Source of the DNA: Thiobacillus sp.
GTDB taxonomy: Bacteria; Pseudomonadota; Gammaproteobacteria; Burkholderiales; Thiobacillaceae
Direction of reading: 5' to 3'
Length of the DNA stretch: 64,000 nt
NCBI GenBank assembly: GCA_024708885.1
Contig: JANJXT010000063.1
Coordinates: forward strand, 117,207-181,206
Made by a program: the position numbers and the translations under genes. This document shows positions 8,671 through 19,376 of the stretch, one piece after another (position 1 is the stretch's first letter; each line of letters opens with the position of its first letter). Under the pieces are notes generated by a model that made no database searches, was not told the origin of the DNA, and saw nothing but the letters and a program-made list of their open reading frames with translations.

Positions 8671-9438
8671 TCAATCGCTGACAGCGACGGTCACGCTCAT
8701 GAGGCCGATGACGTCTCCGACCTCGAGGCCGTCTTTCTCAAAACCCAGCATGTCGGGCTCGCCTTTCGGCTTGCCGTGGCAGGCAAGACAGGGCGGCACC
8801 AGCCGGATCGGTTCCATATGCCGGTACACCGCCTGTTTGCCCAGGGTGGAAAACGCGGTCTTCGGCGTGTTGTCGGTGTGGGGCGCGGCTGCAAAATGGC
8901 GCAGGGTGGCGAGCTCCATCTCGTCGGACACATTCACAGGGCTGCGGTAGTTGCGCCCGGGTTGCTTGACGATGATGCCGGTGCGTGCGGTGAAGACCTG
9001 GCCCATTTCCCGCTCCCATTTCGCGGGCAGGAAATGCTTCCAGGCGATGCCCTTGACGTTGAGGCGGTCCTGGTTGTTCTCGATGACCTGGCGCCCGGCC
9101 CAGATGAGTTTTTCAATGATGCGTTTCTGATCCGCGGTGGCATCGAGCATGTCGGCTTCCAGCGCCGAGCGCCATTGTTGCTCGAAAACGTCCCCAGTGA
9201 AGCCCTTGTCGCCGAGTTCCGGATCGGTCAATTTCTTGCTGTAGGCAAAAATGATGAGACGTCCGGCGATCACGGCCTTGGCCAGTTTTTCGGCGGTGGA
9301 TCTGGCGTCGGCACGGGGGACTTTTTCGAGAAACAGATATTCGGGGTAGCCGCCCTTCGCGCGCTCCCCCACCGGGTTGGCTGCTGCCGACACAGCCCAC
9401 AACATGGCACCTGCGAACAACGCAATTTTTGCTTTCAT
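8671..9438 (-). CDS. Secreted Tll0287-like (DUF3365) putative heme protein
   Basis: A 255-residue exported protein. The signal peptide MKAKIALFAGAMLWAVSAAA supports ATG 9438, which has AGAGGAAAAG just upstream. The mature part matches the Tll0287-like/DUF3365 sensor-type domain, and a CLACHG motif (Cys217, Cys220, His221) near the C-terminus could attach c-type heme. Related domains occur free in the periplasm or as sensor modules of chemotaxis receptors and kinases; here it stands alone, with no kinase or receptor next to it. Redox or gas sensing is plausible from the family, but unproven. It is convergent with nothing nearby and is probably monocistronic. Confidence 0.8.
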   Translation of the reverse strand: MKAKIALFAGAMLWAVSAAANPVGERAKGGYPEYLFLEKVPRADARSTAEKLAKAVIAGRLIIFAYSKKLTDPELGDKGFTGDVFEQQWRSALEADMLDATADQKRIIEKLIWAGRQVIENNQDRLNVKGIAWKHFLPAKWEREMGQVFTARTGIIVKQPGRNYRSPVNVSDEMELATLRHFAAAPHTDNTPKTAFSTLGKQAVYRHMEPIRLVPPCLACHGKPKGEPDMLGFEKDGLEVGDVIGLMSVTVAVSD

Positions 9439-9641
9439 GCTCTTTTCCTCTCCGTTTTTTGGATATTCGGGGCCTGCCCGTCCGTGGGCGCGACACAAGC
9501 CGACAGATCAGGCCGTGATACTTTACCGGAAAAGAAGCTCAGGTGAGCGCGTCGACGCGCATGCCTGCGGTCGAGCGACGAAACCGCACGTCGGCGGGCC
9601 CGCGGCATACCCACAAGGGGCAGGCCGAACGTATGTGCGTT

Positions 9642-9920
9642 TCAGGGACCGAACAGGCGACGTGCGAGTCGCCACATGCGCCATGCGCGACCGAGTCCGT
9701 GCCCCACGCGTTTCGGGCGCCATGCGGCGAACGCCACGGTCACGCCCACCAGCAACGCGGGATGGCGCTTCAGGTAGCGCAGCGCCGCCAGACCGCGATC
9801 CGCCAGTGCCAGGGGCGCGCGCCAGGGTGCGAGATCGCGTGCCAGCGCTGCGCGCTGGGCGGCCGCCTGTGCCACCAGGCGTTCACGGCGTGCGGCGAGC
9901 GCGGCACGTCTCGCGCTCAT
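9642..9920 (-). CDS. YqjK-like small basic protein
   Basis: A 92-residue, very arginine/alanine-rich protein starting MSARRAALAARRERLVAQ with one short hydrophobic patch (HPALLVGVTVAFAAW). Its ATG overlaps the stop of the YqjE-like gene (ATGA at 9917-9920), and it is the third gene in the DUF883-YqjE-YqjK arrangement known from proteobacteria, where YqjK is similarly short, basic and poorly conserved. The identity rests on position and character more than on sequence motifs. Confidence 0.7.
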   Translation of the reverse strand: MSARRAALAARRERLVAQAAAQRAALARDLAPWRAPLALADRGLAALRYLKRHPALLVGVTVAFAAWRPKRVGHGLGRAWRMWRLARRLFGP

Positions 9921-10309
9921 GGCCGGCCGGACAACCGTTCGCGGTCGCGGGACAGTTCGGCGAGGCTCGCCGCGAAAAGGCGCGGCTTGGCCTTCAGCTT
10001 GCGCCGGGCGATGGCGAACGCCGCAGCGCCGCCGCCAAGAAAGCTCGCGGTCAGAACACTCAATGCCAGCAGCCGGTGTTCGTCCCAGAACACCGCAGCC
10101 ACCAGGATGGCCAGCAGCAGCACGCCGACGCCGATGCAGAACAACGCGGCGAGCAGCAGCACTACGGTGCTCAACAGCCTTTCGCGCTCTTCTTCGAGTT
10201 CGGTGGACAGCAGTTCGAGCCGCGTGTGCGCGATCGCGATCACGCCGTCCGCCAGTCCTCGCAGCGAGTCGAACAGGCCCTTGTCCGCGGGCGGCGCGTC
10301 TCCGCTCAT
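9917..10309 (-). CDS. YqjE-like (phage-holin-superfamily) inner-membrane protein
   Basis: A 130-residue protein with an amphipathic N-terminal region (GLFDSLRGLADGVIAIAHTRLELLSTELEEERERL) followed by two transmembrane helices (LLSTVVLLLAALFCIGVGVLLLAILVAAVF and LLALSVLTASFLGGGAAAFAIA), the organisation of the Actinobacteria/proteobacteria holin-superfamily YqjE proteins. These are associated with stationary phase and envelope stress and are cotranscribed with ElaB/YqjD-type proteins. It overlaps the next gene by 4 bp. The molecular role is not known. Confidence 0.8.
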   Translation of the reverse strand: MSGDAPPADKGLFDSLRGLADGVIAIAHTRLELLSTELEEERERLLSTVVLLLAALFCIGVGVLLLAILVAAVFWDEHRLLALSVLTASFLGGGAAAFAIARRKLKAKPRLFAASLAELSRDRERLSGRP

Positions 10310-10322
10310 GGTCGGCGCTCAA

Positions 10323-10373
10323 CGTGAAACATCGCGAAACGATTCCGTGTCCCTCTCGCCCGCGCGCGGGATA
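10323..10373. repeat. REP-like dispersed repeat (copy 1)
   Basis: The reverse complement reads CCCGCGCGCGGGCGAGAGGG then ACACGGAATCG, TTTCGCG and TGTTTCACG. It matches 52611-52661 with only a few substitutions and includes a GC-rich hairpin. It sits between the DUF883 and YqjE genes, inside the presumed operon. Confidence 0.75.
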
Positions 10374-10481
10374 AGCGGCGGCTTGCCCGCTTGCGGGCTT
10401 GGTCGATCGCTTGATGGCTTCATCAGAGGGAAACGGGCAGAGACCGGGGGCATGGCCGGGGGTGGCAACACGCCAAGCCCG

Positions 10482-10817
10482 TCAGCGCCGGCCCATGATG
10501 AAGCCGACCAAGAGCGCGAGTCCGGCGGAGATGCCGATTGCCTTCCAGGGGTTCTCGTGCACATAGGCGTCGGTGGCCTTGGCGGCCGCCCTCGCGCGCG
10601 CGAGCGCCACCGCTTCGGCGTCGGCCATTTTCTCCTTCGCTCGGGCGAGCGAGGCTTCCACGCGGGTGCGCAGCGACGCCACCGCCTCGCCCCCTTGGCT
10701 GGTGGTCGCCTTGAGCAGCGCCTCGGCGTCCGCGATCACGGTCTTGAAGTCGGCCATCAACTGCTCACGGGTCACGTCGTGAGACGAAGGCTCGCCGAGC
10801 GGGATTTTCGTTTCCAT
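10482..10817 (-). CDS. DUF883 family (ElaB/YqjD-like) tail-anchored protein
   Basis: A 111-residue protein: helical/coiled-coil body (DFKTVIADAEALLKATTSQGGEAVASLRTRVEASLARAKEKM) and a C-terminal transmembrane anchor preceded by the hallmark VHENPWKAIGISAGLALLVGFIMGRR. ElaB/YqjD proteins bind ribosomes at the inner membrane in stationary-phase E. coli. ATG 10817 is chosen over an upstream in-frame ATG because GAGGAAACGAC lies directly before it and it restores the usual family start. It is the first gene of the DUF883-YqjE-YqjK operon, although the gap to YqjE is about 170 bp and holds a REP-like repeat. Confidence 0.88.
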   Translation of the reverse strand: METKIPLGEPSSHDVTREQLMADFKTVIADAEALLKATTSQGGEAVASLRTRVEASLARAKEKMADAEAVALARARAAAKATDAYVHENPWKAIGISAGLALLVGFIMGRR

Positions 10818-10882
10818 TGTCGTTTCCTCAAGAAGACACCGATTCATGCACGTGCGCCGGCTGGCACACGCAGCCTACCCTC

Positions 10883-10911
10883 ATTGTATAGCTCAGAACC
10901 GATGAAAAAAG
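10883..10911 (-). promoter_or_regulatory. Possible promoter of the DUF883 operon
   Basis: On the minus strand TATACAAT (10890-10883) resembles a -10 element about 65 bp before the DUF883 start. The matching -35 region is only a T run, so a sigma-70-like activity is uncertain, and a stationary-phase or stress sigma factor would fit the family's known expression. Confidence 0.3.
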
Positions 10912-10953
10912 GAGGTCAGGCACGCCCTTGGGGGCTCGAAAAACACCCTGCCG

Positions 10954-10974
10954 CCGGGCATCGGGTCTGCCCGG
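10954..10974 (-). terminator. Putative glmS terminator
   Basis: Just downstream of the glmS stop, CCGGGCA (10954-10960) can pair with TGCCCGG (10968-10974) around a 7-nt loop. On the minus strand a GTTTTT run follows about 12 nt later, so the T tract is not ideally placed. Confidence 0.45.
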
Positions 10975-10985
10975 CCGCATACCGC

Positions 10986-12815
<1,830 letters not shown>

Positions 12816-12945
12816 GATCAGCGCTCCGCGCGGGGTAAGGCGCGAGGGGGAGGGCGTGAGGCGTCAAGCCCCGCGCCGCCGTCGCTTGGTCTGTTCAGCG
12901 TTGTCATGATTTCGAGCCCTCCTGTCCAATTGCGCGCTGCGCGCC

Positions 12946-14310
12946 TCACTTCTTCGTCGGCCGCTTCCACCCGGGAATGGTCGCCTGCTTCGCACGCGAC
13001 AGGGTCAGTTCGCCGGCCGGCGCGTCGCGCGTGAGCGTGGTGCCGGCGCCCAGGGTCGCGCCGCGGCCGACGGTCACCGGGGCGACGAGCTGGGTGTCGG
13101 AGCCGACGAACACCTCGTCCTCGATCACGGTACGGTGCTTGTTCGCGCCATCGTAGTTGCAGGTGATGGTACCGGCGCCGATATTGACCTTTCTGCCCAT
13201 GGTCGTGTCGCCGATGTAGGACAGGTGGCTGATCTTGGAGCCCTCGTCGATCTGGCTGTTCTTGATCTCGACGAAGTTGCCGACGTGAACGTCGCGTGCG
13301 AGCTGCGTTCCCGGCCGGATGCGCGAGAAGGGGCCGATCCGCCCGGCCTCGCCGATCTCGGCATCGTCGATGAGGGTGAAGGCATCGAGCTTCGTGCCGG
13401 CTGCAATGTTCACATTGCGCAACACGCAGTTGGCGCCCACTTGCACGGAATCACCCAATTCCACGCGCCCTTCAAATACGCAGTTGACGTCGATCGCGAC
13501 ATCGCGGCCGCACGCGAGGCTGCCGCGCACATCCAGCCGCGCCGGATCGGCCAGCGTCACGCCCGCCTCGAGCAGCGCGCGGGCGATTTCGCCCTGGTGG
13601 ATGCGCTCGAGTTCGGCCAGTTGCACCTTGCTGTTGACCCCCAGCACTTCCCACTCGTACGCCGGTTGGTGAGTCTCCACTTCCACGCCATCGCGCACCG
13701 CCAGGGCAATTATATCTGTAAGGTAATATTCACCCTGGACGTTGTCGTTCTTCAGTTCGGCGATCCAGCGCTTGAGCGGGCGCGTCGGCACGGCGAGGAT
13801 GCCGGTGTTGACTTCCTCGATTGCGCGCTCGGCGGCGCTGGCGTCCTTGTGCTCGACGATACGCACCACGCGCCCCGCCTCGCGCACGATGCGTCCGTAA
13901 CCGTCCGGCTGGGCGAGGTTCACGGTCAGAAGACCGAGCTTGCCGGCCTGCGCCGCCGCCGCCAGCGGCTCCAGCGTGGCGGCGCGGGTGAGCGGCACGT
14001 CGCCGTACAGCACCAGGGTCACGCCAGCGTCGGCGAGCTTCGGCAGCGCCTGCATCACCGCGTGCCCGGTGCCGTGCTGTTCGGCCTGCAACACGAACGT
14101 CAGCCGTTCGTCGGCCAGCGCCTGCGGCACCGCCTCGCCGCCGAATCCATAGACCACGCACACCTGCGCCGCGCCGAGCGCGTGCGCGGTGCCGACGACA
14201 TGGCCCAGCAAGGGCTTGCCAGCCAGGCGGTGCAACACCTTGGGCAGCTCGGAACGCATGCGGGTGCCCTTGCCCGCGGCAAGGATGACGATGTCGAGTG
14301 TGGAAGTCAT
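12946..14310 (-). CDS. glmU: Bifunctional UDP-GlcNAc pyrophosphorylase / GlcN-1-P acetyltransferase
   Basis: Carries out the last two cytoplasmic steps of UDP-N-acetylglucosamine synthesis. The 454-residue product has the N-terminal uridylyltransferase domain with the [18 protein letters not shown] signature and a C-terminal left-handed beta-helix acetyltransferase domain (hexapeptide repeats; [43 protein letters not shown]). ATG 14310 gives the conserved start [18 protein letters not shown]; an upstream in-frame ATG would add 17 unrelated residues. It is separated from glmS by 130 bp. Length and motifs are normal. Confidence 0.97.
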   Translation of the reverse strand: MTSTLDIVILAAGKGTRMRSELPKVLHRLAGKPLLGHVVGTAHALGAAQVCVVYGFGGEAVPQALADERLTFVLQAEQHGTGHAVMQALPKLADAGVTLVLYGDVPLTRAATLEPLAAAAQAGKLGLLTVNLAQPDGYGRIVREAGRVVRIVEHKDASAAERAIEEVNTGILAVPTRPLKRWIAELKNDNVQGEYYLTDIIALAVRDGVEVETHQPAYEWEVLGVNSKVQLAELERIHQGEIARALLEAGVTLADPARLDVRGSLACGRDVAIDVNCVFEGRVELGDSVQVGANCVLRNVNIAAGTKLDAFTLIDDAEIGEAGRIGPFSRIRPGTQLARDVHVGNFVEIKNSQIDEGSKISHLSYIGDTTMGRKVNIGAGTITCNYDGANKHRTVIEDEVFVGSDTQLVAPVTVGRGATLGAGTTLTRDAPAGELTLSRAKQATIPGWKRPTKK

Positions 14311-14458
14311 GTCTGTTCGGATCGGTGCGGCACTACCGCAGGCGAGCAATTCGCGCGCCAAGTATAAACCGGGATGAATCCTGGTTCTTGCACGCTTGCC
14401 GAAGTTCAGCTGCTGGGTGCGTCCACGCGCGGTTTCCGGGTTGGTTTTGGGTACGCTT

Positions 14459-14512
14459 CATGGCGCTTCACCGCCCCGGAACATGAAACGACGCCCGCCA
14501 TGAACGTTTCCC
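14459..14512. repeat. 54-bp dispersed repeat (copy 1)
   Basis: CATGGCG...CCGCCCCGGAAC.TGAAACGACGC.CGCCATGA.CGTTTCCC occurs here and at 52557-52610, with only about five differences. The ends form a partial inverted repeat (CATGGCG against CGCCATG). It lies in the gap between the glmU promoter and the downstream end of the 273-residue gene. Confidence 0.75.
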
Positions 14513-14536
14513 GCATCAACGCACACCCCGCGCGAC

Positions 14537-15358
14537 TCAGCGCATCGGCGCGGCGGGAACGACGCCGGGCGGTCCCGGCAGGCGCACCGGCACTTTCTGG
14601 TAGCCGGCGGGCAGCACGAACAGCTCCGCCTTGAGCGGTTCGGCGGAAAACTCGCGGAATTCGACGCTCACTTTCGAGGGCAGCTTGCGCGCAAGATTCG
14701 CCAGCGGGCCATTGCCCTCGTGGCGCCCGGCGACATCGCCGCCGCACGGCAGCCCCTGTGGTGCGAGCGTGCGCAGCATCTCGCTCATCACCTGCGCATA
14801 GGCCGGCGCGATGCGCGCGACGGTGGGGACCGCGAGGAAGAATCCCGGCCGCGCGGTCGCCTCGACCAGATCGCGCACCGCCGCCTGCTCGGGCACGCCC
14901 TGCGCAAGCCAGATGCGGCCGGTCAGATGAAACACCGTCTCCTCGTTGCCCAGGCGCGTCGGCACGCTGGCTTCGAGCGCGTGCTCGCGACAGGTCCATT
15001 TCTGCAGCGGCCGGGTGGCGCCGGTCGGCTCGAAGCTCAACTTGAGACGCGCGGTCGGTGCGTTCGCCTCGGTGGCGGCATCGAGCGCGGCGAGATCGTG
15101 CACCTCGGCGGTGCGGGTGAAATGATCGACGATCATCGCCTGACGCGTGGCGAGGTCGAACAGGTGGGTGATGGCGCGGCCGCGGTCGGTGAAATCGCGC
15201 CGCACCGCGGTGCCGCGCACCCAGACGCGCTCCTGGCTGGACAGCGGGGTGCCGAAGGCATCGAGCACGCTGTGCCCGGTGAGCGCGAGATCGGCGCGCA
15301 CCGGCACGGTCACGAAGGCCAGGACGGCGGCAAGCGCGAGGCCGCGGAGAGAAGTCAT
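14537..15358 (-). CDS. Exported protein of unknown function cotranscribed with MMPL transporter
   Basis: A 273-residue protein with a clear signal peptide (MTSLRGLALAAVLAFVTVPVRA). The mature part is beta-rich, resembling DUF4412/outer-membrane-lipoprotein-sorting-type domains (VRRDFTDRGRAITHLFDLATRQAMIVDHFTRTAEVH), and has two cysteines (WTCREHALEA, LPCGGDV). Its ATG overlaps the MMPL stop (15355-15358), so translation is coupled. Position suggests a periplasmic partner of the transporter, handling a lipid or hydrophobic cargo, but this is inference from context. Confidence 0.75.
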   Translation of the reverse strand: MTSLRGLALAAVLAFVTVPVRADLALTGHSVLDAFGTPLSSQERVWVRGTAVRRDFTDRGRAITHLFDLATRQAMIVDHFTRTAEVHDLAALDAATEANAPTARLKLSFEPTGATRPLQKWTCREHALEASVPTRLGNEETVFHLTGRIWLAQGVPEQAAVRDLVEATARPGFFLAVPTVARIAPAYAQVMSEMLRTLAPQGLPCGGDVAGRHEGNGPLANLARKLPSKVSVEFREFSAEPLKAELFVLPAGYQKVPVRLPGPPGVVPAAPMR

Positions 15359-17625
15359 GTCTTGCCCTCGTGTCGGGTTTCGTCGAGGCCCAGGCGCTGG
15401 TAGACGCGCATCAGCGGTTTCGGCGCCCACCAGTTGAGCCAGCCCATCAGCCGCAGGGTCGAGGGCACCAGGAGCATGCGCACCAGTGTCGCATCGACCA
15501 CCACCGAGAGCAACAGGCCCAGCCCGATGGCCTTGATGAACACCACCTCGCCCAGCGCGAAGGCACCGAGCACCACGCCGATCAGCAGCGCGGCGTTGGT
15601 GATGATCGGCCCGCTGCGCTGCATGCCGGTGGATACGGACTTCAGGCTGTCGCCCTTGGTGGCGTCGCACATTTCCTTGACGCGCGACAGCAGGAACACC
15701 TCGTAGTCGATCGACAGGCCGAACGCGGCGGCGAAGATCAGCACCAGGATCGTGCCGTCGAGCGCACCTTGCGGCGTGAAGCCGAGCCACGTGGAAAGAT
15801 TGCCCTCCTGGATGATCCACACCAGCGCGCCGAAGGTGGCCGACAGCGACAGCAGGTTGGTGAGCACGACTTTCAAGGGCACCAGCACGCTGCCCAGCAT
15901 GAGGAACAGCAGCACAAAAATCACTGCGATGATGGCGACCATCACCTTGGGCACGCCCGCGCGCAGGGCATCGAGATAGTCCAGGTGAAACGCCGGGAAG
16001 CCCCCCACGACGAGCGCCTGGATGGCGGGATCGGCGGGCAGCGCCCGGATGCGCTCGACCAGCGCGCGCGCTTCGGCCGAGGCCGGGTCGGCGCGATACT
16101 GCACCTGCAGCAGCGTGGTATCGCCGCGGCTGGTGGCCTCCAGCGCGGCCTGCGCCGGAGGGAAGGCTTCGGGATGCTGGTACAGCATCTGGTAGTCGGC
16201 CAGCGTGAGGGCCGGATCGAGGCTCAAGAGACCGGTGGCCCGCGTCACCCCGGGGAGCGCGCCGAGCGCTTCGTGCAGCCGGTGCAGCGCCGCGATGCTG
16301 GCGGGATCGGTCAGTGGCGCGCGCGTGCTCACCACGACCAGGATCGGACTGAGTTCGTTGAGCTCGAACGCGCTGGCAAGAATGTCCTGCACCTGCCGGC
16401 TTTCCGCCGCCGCGGGCAGCGAGCGCGCATCGGCCGGACCGACCTGCAGATGGCGCACCGGCCAGCCCATCACCAGCAGGATCGCCAGCGACCCCAGCAG
16501 CACCAGCCGTGCATGGCGCATGACGAAGTGACTGAAGCGGTACCAGCGGCCGTTCTCGCCCATGTCCGGCGCACGCTGTGCGAGAAAAGGCGGGACCCAG
16601 CGGTTGACGCGGTGCCCGAGCAGCGCCAGCAGCGCAGGCAGCAAGAGGAGCGTCGCCAGCATCGCGGTGGCCACCGAAATGCCGCCGGCAAGCCCCATGT
16701 TGTGGAAGAAGCGCTGCGGCAGCAGGAACAGGCAGAACAGGCTGCTCGCCACCGTCAGGCCGCTGAACATCAGGGTGCGCCCCGCGGTGGCGAGCGTGAT
16801 GCGCAGCGCGGCATCCACCGGTTTGCCGAGCGCGAGCTCCTCGCGAAAACGTGACACCATGAAGAGGCTGTAATCAACCGCAAGCCCCAGTCCCAGCATC
16901 GACACCACGTTGGGTGCGTACACGCTGATTTCGGTACCCCAGGTGGCGAGCTTCATCCACGCCATGCTGCTGGCGATGGTGGCAGCGCCCACGATGAGCG
17001 GCAGCAGCGCCGCCACCGCGGAACGAAACACCCACACCAGCAGCACCGCGAGCAGGCCGAAGCTGGCCGCCTCGGCGACGCGCAGGTCGCGGTCGAGCTG
17101 CTCGCGCACGTCGACGTAGACCGCCAGTTCGCCGCCGAGGCGGATGACGAGCGCATCGCTCGCAAGCGTGTCGCGCAAGGCACGGAAGGACGCCACGCCT
17201 TCATCGGCGCCGCGCGCGAGATTCACCAGGGCGTAGGTGTGGCGCCCGTCGCGCGACTTCAGCCGGGCGTCCCCGGTGGTGTAATACGTGTGAATGCCCT
17301 TGACGTGCGACAGGTGCACCAGCGGCGCCAGCGCGCGCTCCACTGCCTGCCGGTAATCGACGGCGTCCACCGCCGAAGGACCGGCGGCCTGCGGGCTGAA
17401 CAGCACCACCACCGGCACCTCATCGTGATGCAGCTTCTCGCGCAGCAGGGTCTCGACGCGCGCCGATCCCGATGCCGGCGCATGCCAGCCCGGGTTGAGC
17501 GTGAGCCGCTCGGCAATGTTGTGACCGAAGCCGACGGCAAAGACCGTCCACGTCACGGCCACCGCGACGAACACCCACGGCATGCGCACCACCCAGCGCG
17601 CCAGCGTCGTAAACATGCGCCCCAT
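15355..17625 (-). CDS. MMPL/RND-superfamily transporter
   Basis: A 756-residue inner-membrane protein with the RND-like duplicated plan: TM1 at the N-terminus (MPWVFVAVAVTWTVFAVGF), a large periplasmic loop, a TM block including SMLGLGLAVDYSLFMVSRFREEL, a second periplasmic loop, and a second TM block with FAAAFGLSIDYEVFLLSRVKE. The two GLxxDY..F..SR segments carry the Asp-Tyr pair used for proton coupling in MmpL/HpnN proteins. Such proteins export lipids or hydrophobic molecules. It sits between an SRPBCC gene (8-bp gap upstream) and an exported protein (4-bp overlap). Confidence 0.9.
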   Translation of the reverse strand: MGRMFTTLARWVVRMPWVFVAVAVTWTVFAVGFGHNIAERLTLNPGWHAPASGSARVETLLREKLHHDEVPVVVLFSPQAAGPSAVDAVDYRQAVERALAPLVHLSHVKGIHTYYTTGDARLKSRDGRHTYALVNLARGADEGVASFRALRDTLASDALVIRLGGELAVYVDVREQLDRDLRVAEAASFGLLAVLLVWVFRSAVAALLPLIVGAATIASSMAWMKLATWGTEISVYAPNVVSMLGLGLAVDYSLFMVSRFREELALGKPVDAALRITLATAGRTLMFSGLTVASSLFCLFLLPQRFFHNMGLAGGISVATAMLATLLLLPALLALLGHRVNRWVPPFLAQRAPDMGENGRWYRFSHFVMRHARLVLLGSLAILLVMGWPVRHLQVGPADARSLPAAAESRQVQDILASAFELNELSPILVVVSTRAPLTDPASIAALHRLHEALGALPGVTRATGLLSLDPALTLADYQMLYQHPEAFPPAQAALEATSRGDTTLLQVQYRADPASAEARALVERIRALPADPAIQALVVGGFPAFHLDYLDALRAGVPKVMVAIIAVIFVLLFLMLGSVLVPLKVVLTNLLSLSATFGALVWIIQEGNLSTWLGFTPQGALDGTILVLIFAAAFGLSIDYEVFLLSRVKEMCDATKGDSLKSVSTGMQRSGPIITNAALLIGVVLGAFALGEVVFIKAIGLGLLLSVVVDATLVRMLLVPSTLRLMGWLNWWAPKPLMRVYQRLGLDETRHEGKT

Positions 17626-17633
17626 CCCGCCCG

Positions 17634-18191
17634 TCAGCGCGCCGCCATGCGGCGCTCCGCCTCACGCGCGACCGCCTCCAGCCGCAGGCGGATTTCGTCC
17701 TGCACGTAGGCGTCGGTCAGTGCCGGCGGCGGCGGCAGGAGCGGCACGATGTGCGCGCGATAGACGAGGCGCACCGGACGCCGGCTGCCCTCGATGCGCC
17801 ACTCGCCACGCATGGACGCGATCCAGCCCGACACCGAGCGGAAGCCGATCCACCCCGGCGGGCGCTCGTCCATCGCCAGCACCACGTGGTCCGGCAACAC
17901 CAGCGCCAGGAGGCCGCCCTCCCCCTTCTGCTCGACCAGGCGCGGCCGCGCCTGCGGTGGCGACACCTGGCGCGACAGCGTCATGCCCGGCACGAACCCC
18001 GCGAGGCGGTTGTAATCGGTCAGCGTCGCCCACAGCACCTCGGCGTCGGCATCGACCTGCGCCACCGCCTGAATGCGCACCCCGGCAAGACCGATATCCG
18101 TGACCACGCTGGGGCGGGCCAGCGCCCAGGCCGGCAGCCACGCCAGTACGACGAGCAGGATTCTGTATCTGTTCACGCCACGCCTCCGCAT
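17634..18191 (-). CDS. Exported/anchored SRPBCC (START-like) lipid-binding-fold protein
   Basis: A 185-residue protein with an N-terminal hydrophobic signal or anchor (YRILLVVLAWLPAWALA) and an SRPBCC/polyketide-cyclase-like domain (VQVDADAEVLWATLTDYNRLAGFVPGM.. and a C-terminal long helix DAYVQDEIRLRLEAVAREAERRM). The fold binds hydrophobic ligands. ATG 18191 places the signal peptide at the N-terminus; a farther in-frame ATG at 18233 is possible. It is the first gene of the SRPBCC-MMPL-exported-protein operon, so a ligand-delivery role is plausible but inferred. Confidence 0.8.
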   Translation of the reverse strand: MRRRGVNRYRILLVVLAWLPAWALARPSVVTDIGLAGVRIQAVAQVDADAEVLWATLTDYNRLAGFVPGMTLSRQVSPPQARPRLVEQKGEGGLLALVLPDHVVLAMDERPPGWIGFRSVSGWIASMRGEWRIEGSRRPVRLVYRAHIVPLLPPPPALTDAYVQDEIRLRLEAVAREAERRMAAR

Positions 18192-18477
18192 CCCGGCGAC
18201 TGCCGACCGGTTCTTTTTCCCAGTTTCCGCCATTCACGGCAAAAAACAAGCGGCAGAGGGGTCTCCTGGCGGTCCGCGCTGCTCTGCGGGCGGCCCAAAG
18301 TTGCCATCCATATCCGGAACTCCTAAACTTCAGCGACCCTGAAAATCCATTGGGACAGTCTTACGCGGATCGACGGCATGCTGCGGGGTGGGTTTTCGCG
18401 CGGCACGTCGGGCCAAAGCCAGACCTGGGGGCCATTGGACAATCCGGGTTCATAGCAACGCTTGGGAGACAACACAC

Positions 18478-18897
18478 ATGGACATGAAGCGCTTCGAAAC
18501 CCAGCATGAAGCCATCCAGCGCGGCATCGACGATTTGCGCAGGCTCTCCAAGCAGGGCGTGAGCGAGAATGCCGCGGAAATTGCGCGCTTGCTGGTGAGC
18601 GTCAGCGCCACCATCAAACTGCATCTGGCCGGCGAAGACCGCATGCTCTATCCCGCTGCGCTGCGCGCGGGCGATGCCGCCGTGGCCCGGCTGGCGCAGC
18701 AGTATCAGGACGACATGGGCCCGCTCGCCGCGGAGTTCGAAGCATTCGTGCGGCGCTGGAACACGGCGCCGCCATTGCGCGAACGGGCGGAAACCTTCCG
18801 CCGCGAAGCAAACACGGTGCTCCGCCTGCTGTGGGAGCGCATGCAGCGTGAAAACAGCGAGTTCTATCCGCGCATGAAGGAACTGCGCGTCGATTAA
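18478..18897 (+). CDS. Hemerythrin HHE-domain protein
   Basis: A 139-residue four-helix-bundle protein with HHE metal-ligand features: His10 in FETQHEAIQRG, and His49/Glu53 in IKLHLAGEDRMLYP. The usual later histidines are replaced (ERMQRENSEFYPRM), so it may bind a non-canonical di-iron or only one metal. ATG 18478 follows GGGAGAC and gives a normal domain start; the frame is open further upstream but that part is unrelated to the family. It stands alone on the + strand, with divergent transcription from the SRPBCC operon and a 286-bp promoter gap. Confidence 0.82.
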   Translation: MDMKRFETQHEAIQRGIDDLRRLSKQGVSENAAEIARLLVSVSATIKLHLAGEDRMLYPAALRAGDAAVARLAQQYQDDMGPLAAEFEAFVRRWNTAPPLRERAETFRREANTVLRLLWERMQRENSEFYPRMKELRVD

Positions 18898-18921
18898 GCC
18901 GACAGCGTGCGGCCCGAAACC

Positions 18922-19362
18922 CTAGCGCGGCACGCAGTACGAGGGATAAGCCAGGTGCGCCGCCTCGGGCCGTTCCAGTGCCCGGTAGCGGCCGCCGGAG
19001 AACCGCGGGCAGTCGCGCGCAAGCCCCGCCGCGATCACCGCGGCACCGATGTCCTCGCCGCCCGCGCCGCCAACGAAGCAGGTGCCGACCACGCGATCCT
19101 TCGATCGTGTGCCGTCCAGCTCGCACCGGACCGTGCGGCCCTGCGCCAGCTGCTCGACGAAGCGGGTGGCCTCGGCGCCGCCGCGCGCGCCGCGTTCCGG
19201 CGCGGCCACGCCCTGCAGGCGAACCTTGACGGTTTTGCCCGGCGTCTTGAGATGCAGCGTGTCGCCATCGACCACGTGGGCGATGCCCGTGACGGACCCG
19301 CCGCGGGCAAAAACCGAGGTGACAACGACGGCAGCAACGAGGAGGCCGGCGATCAGGCGCAT
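18922..19362 (-). CDS. Secreted staphylococcal-nuclease-like protein
   Basis: A 146-residue exported nuclease-fold protein: signal peptide (MRLIAGLLVAAVVVTSVFA), then the SNase OB-fold with the signature VVDGDTLHLKTPGKTVKVRLQGVAAPE, the region DRVVGTCFV and a C-terminal LAYPSYCVPR. The catalytic pattern of micrococcal nuclease (Arg, Glu, Arg) is only partly evident: RLQG and the E of APE are present, while the later Arg may be in SKDRVVG. The family cleaves DNA or RNA extracellularly or in the periplasm. It lies 14 bp downstream of pyk on the same strand. Confidence 0.85.
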   Translation of the reverse strand: MRLIAGLLVAAVVVTSVFARGGSVTGIAHVVDGDTLHLKTPGKTVKVRLQGVAAPERGARGGAEATRFVEQLAQGRTVRCELDGTRSKDRVVGTCFVGGAGGEDIGAAVIAAGLARDCPRFSGGRYRALERPEAAHLAYPSYCVPR

Positions 19363-19376
19363 GGAGAAATTGCCTT

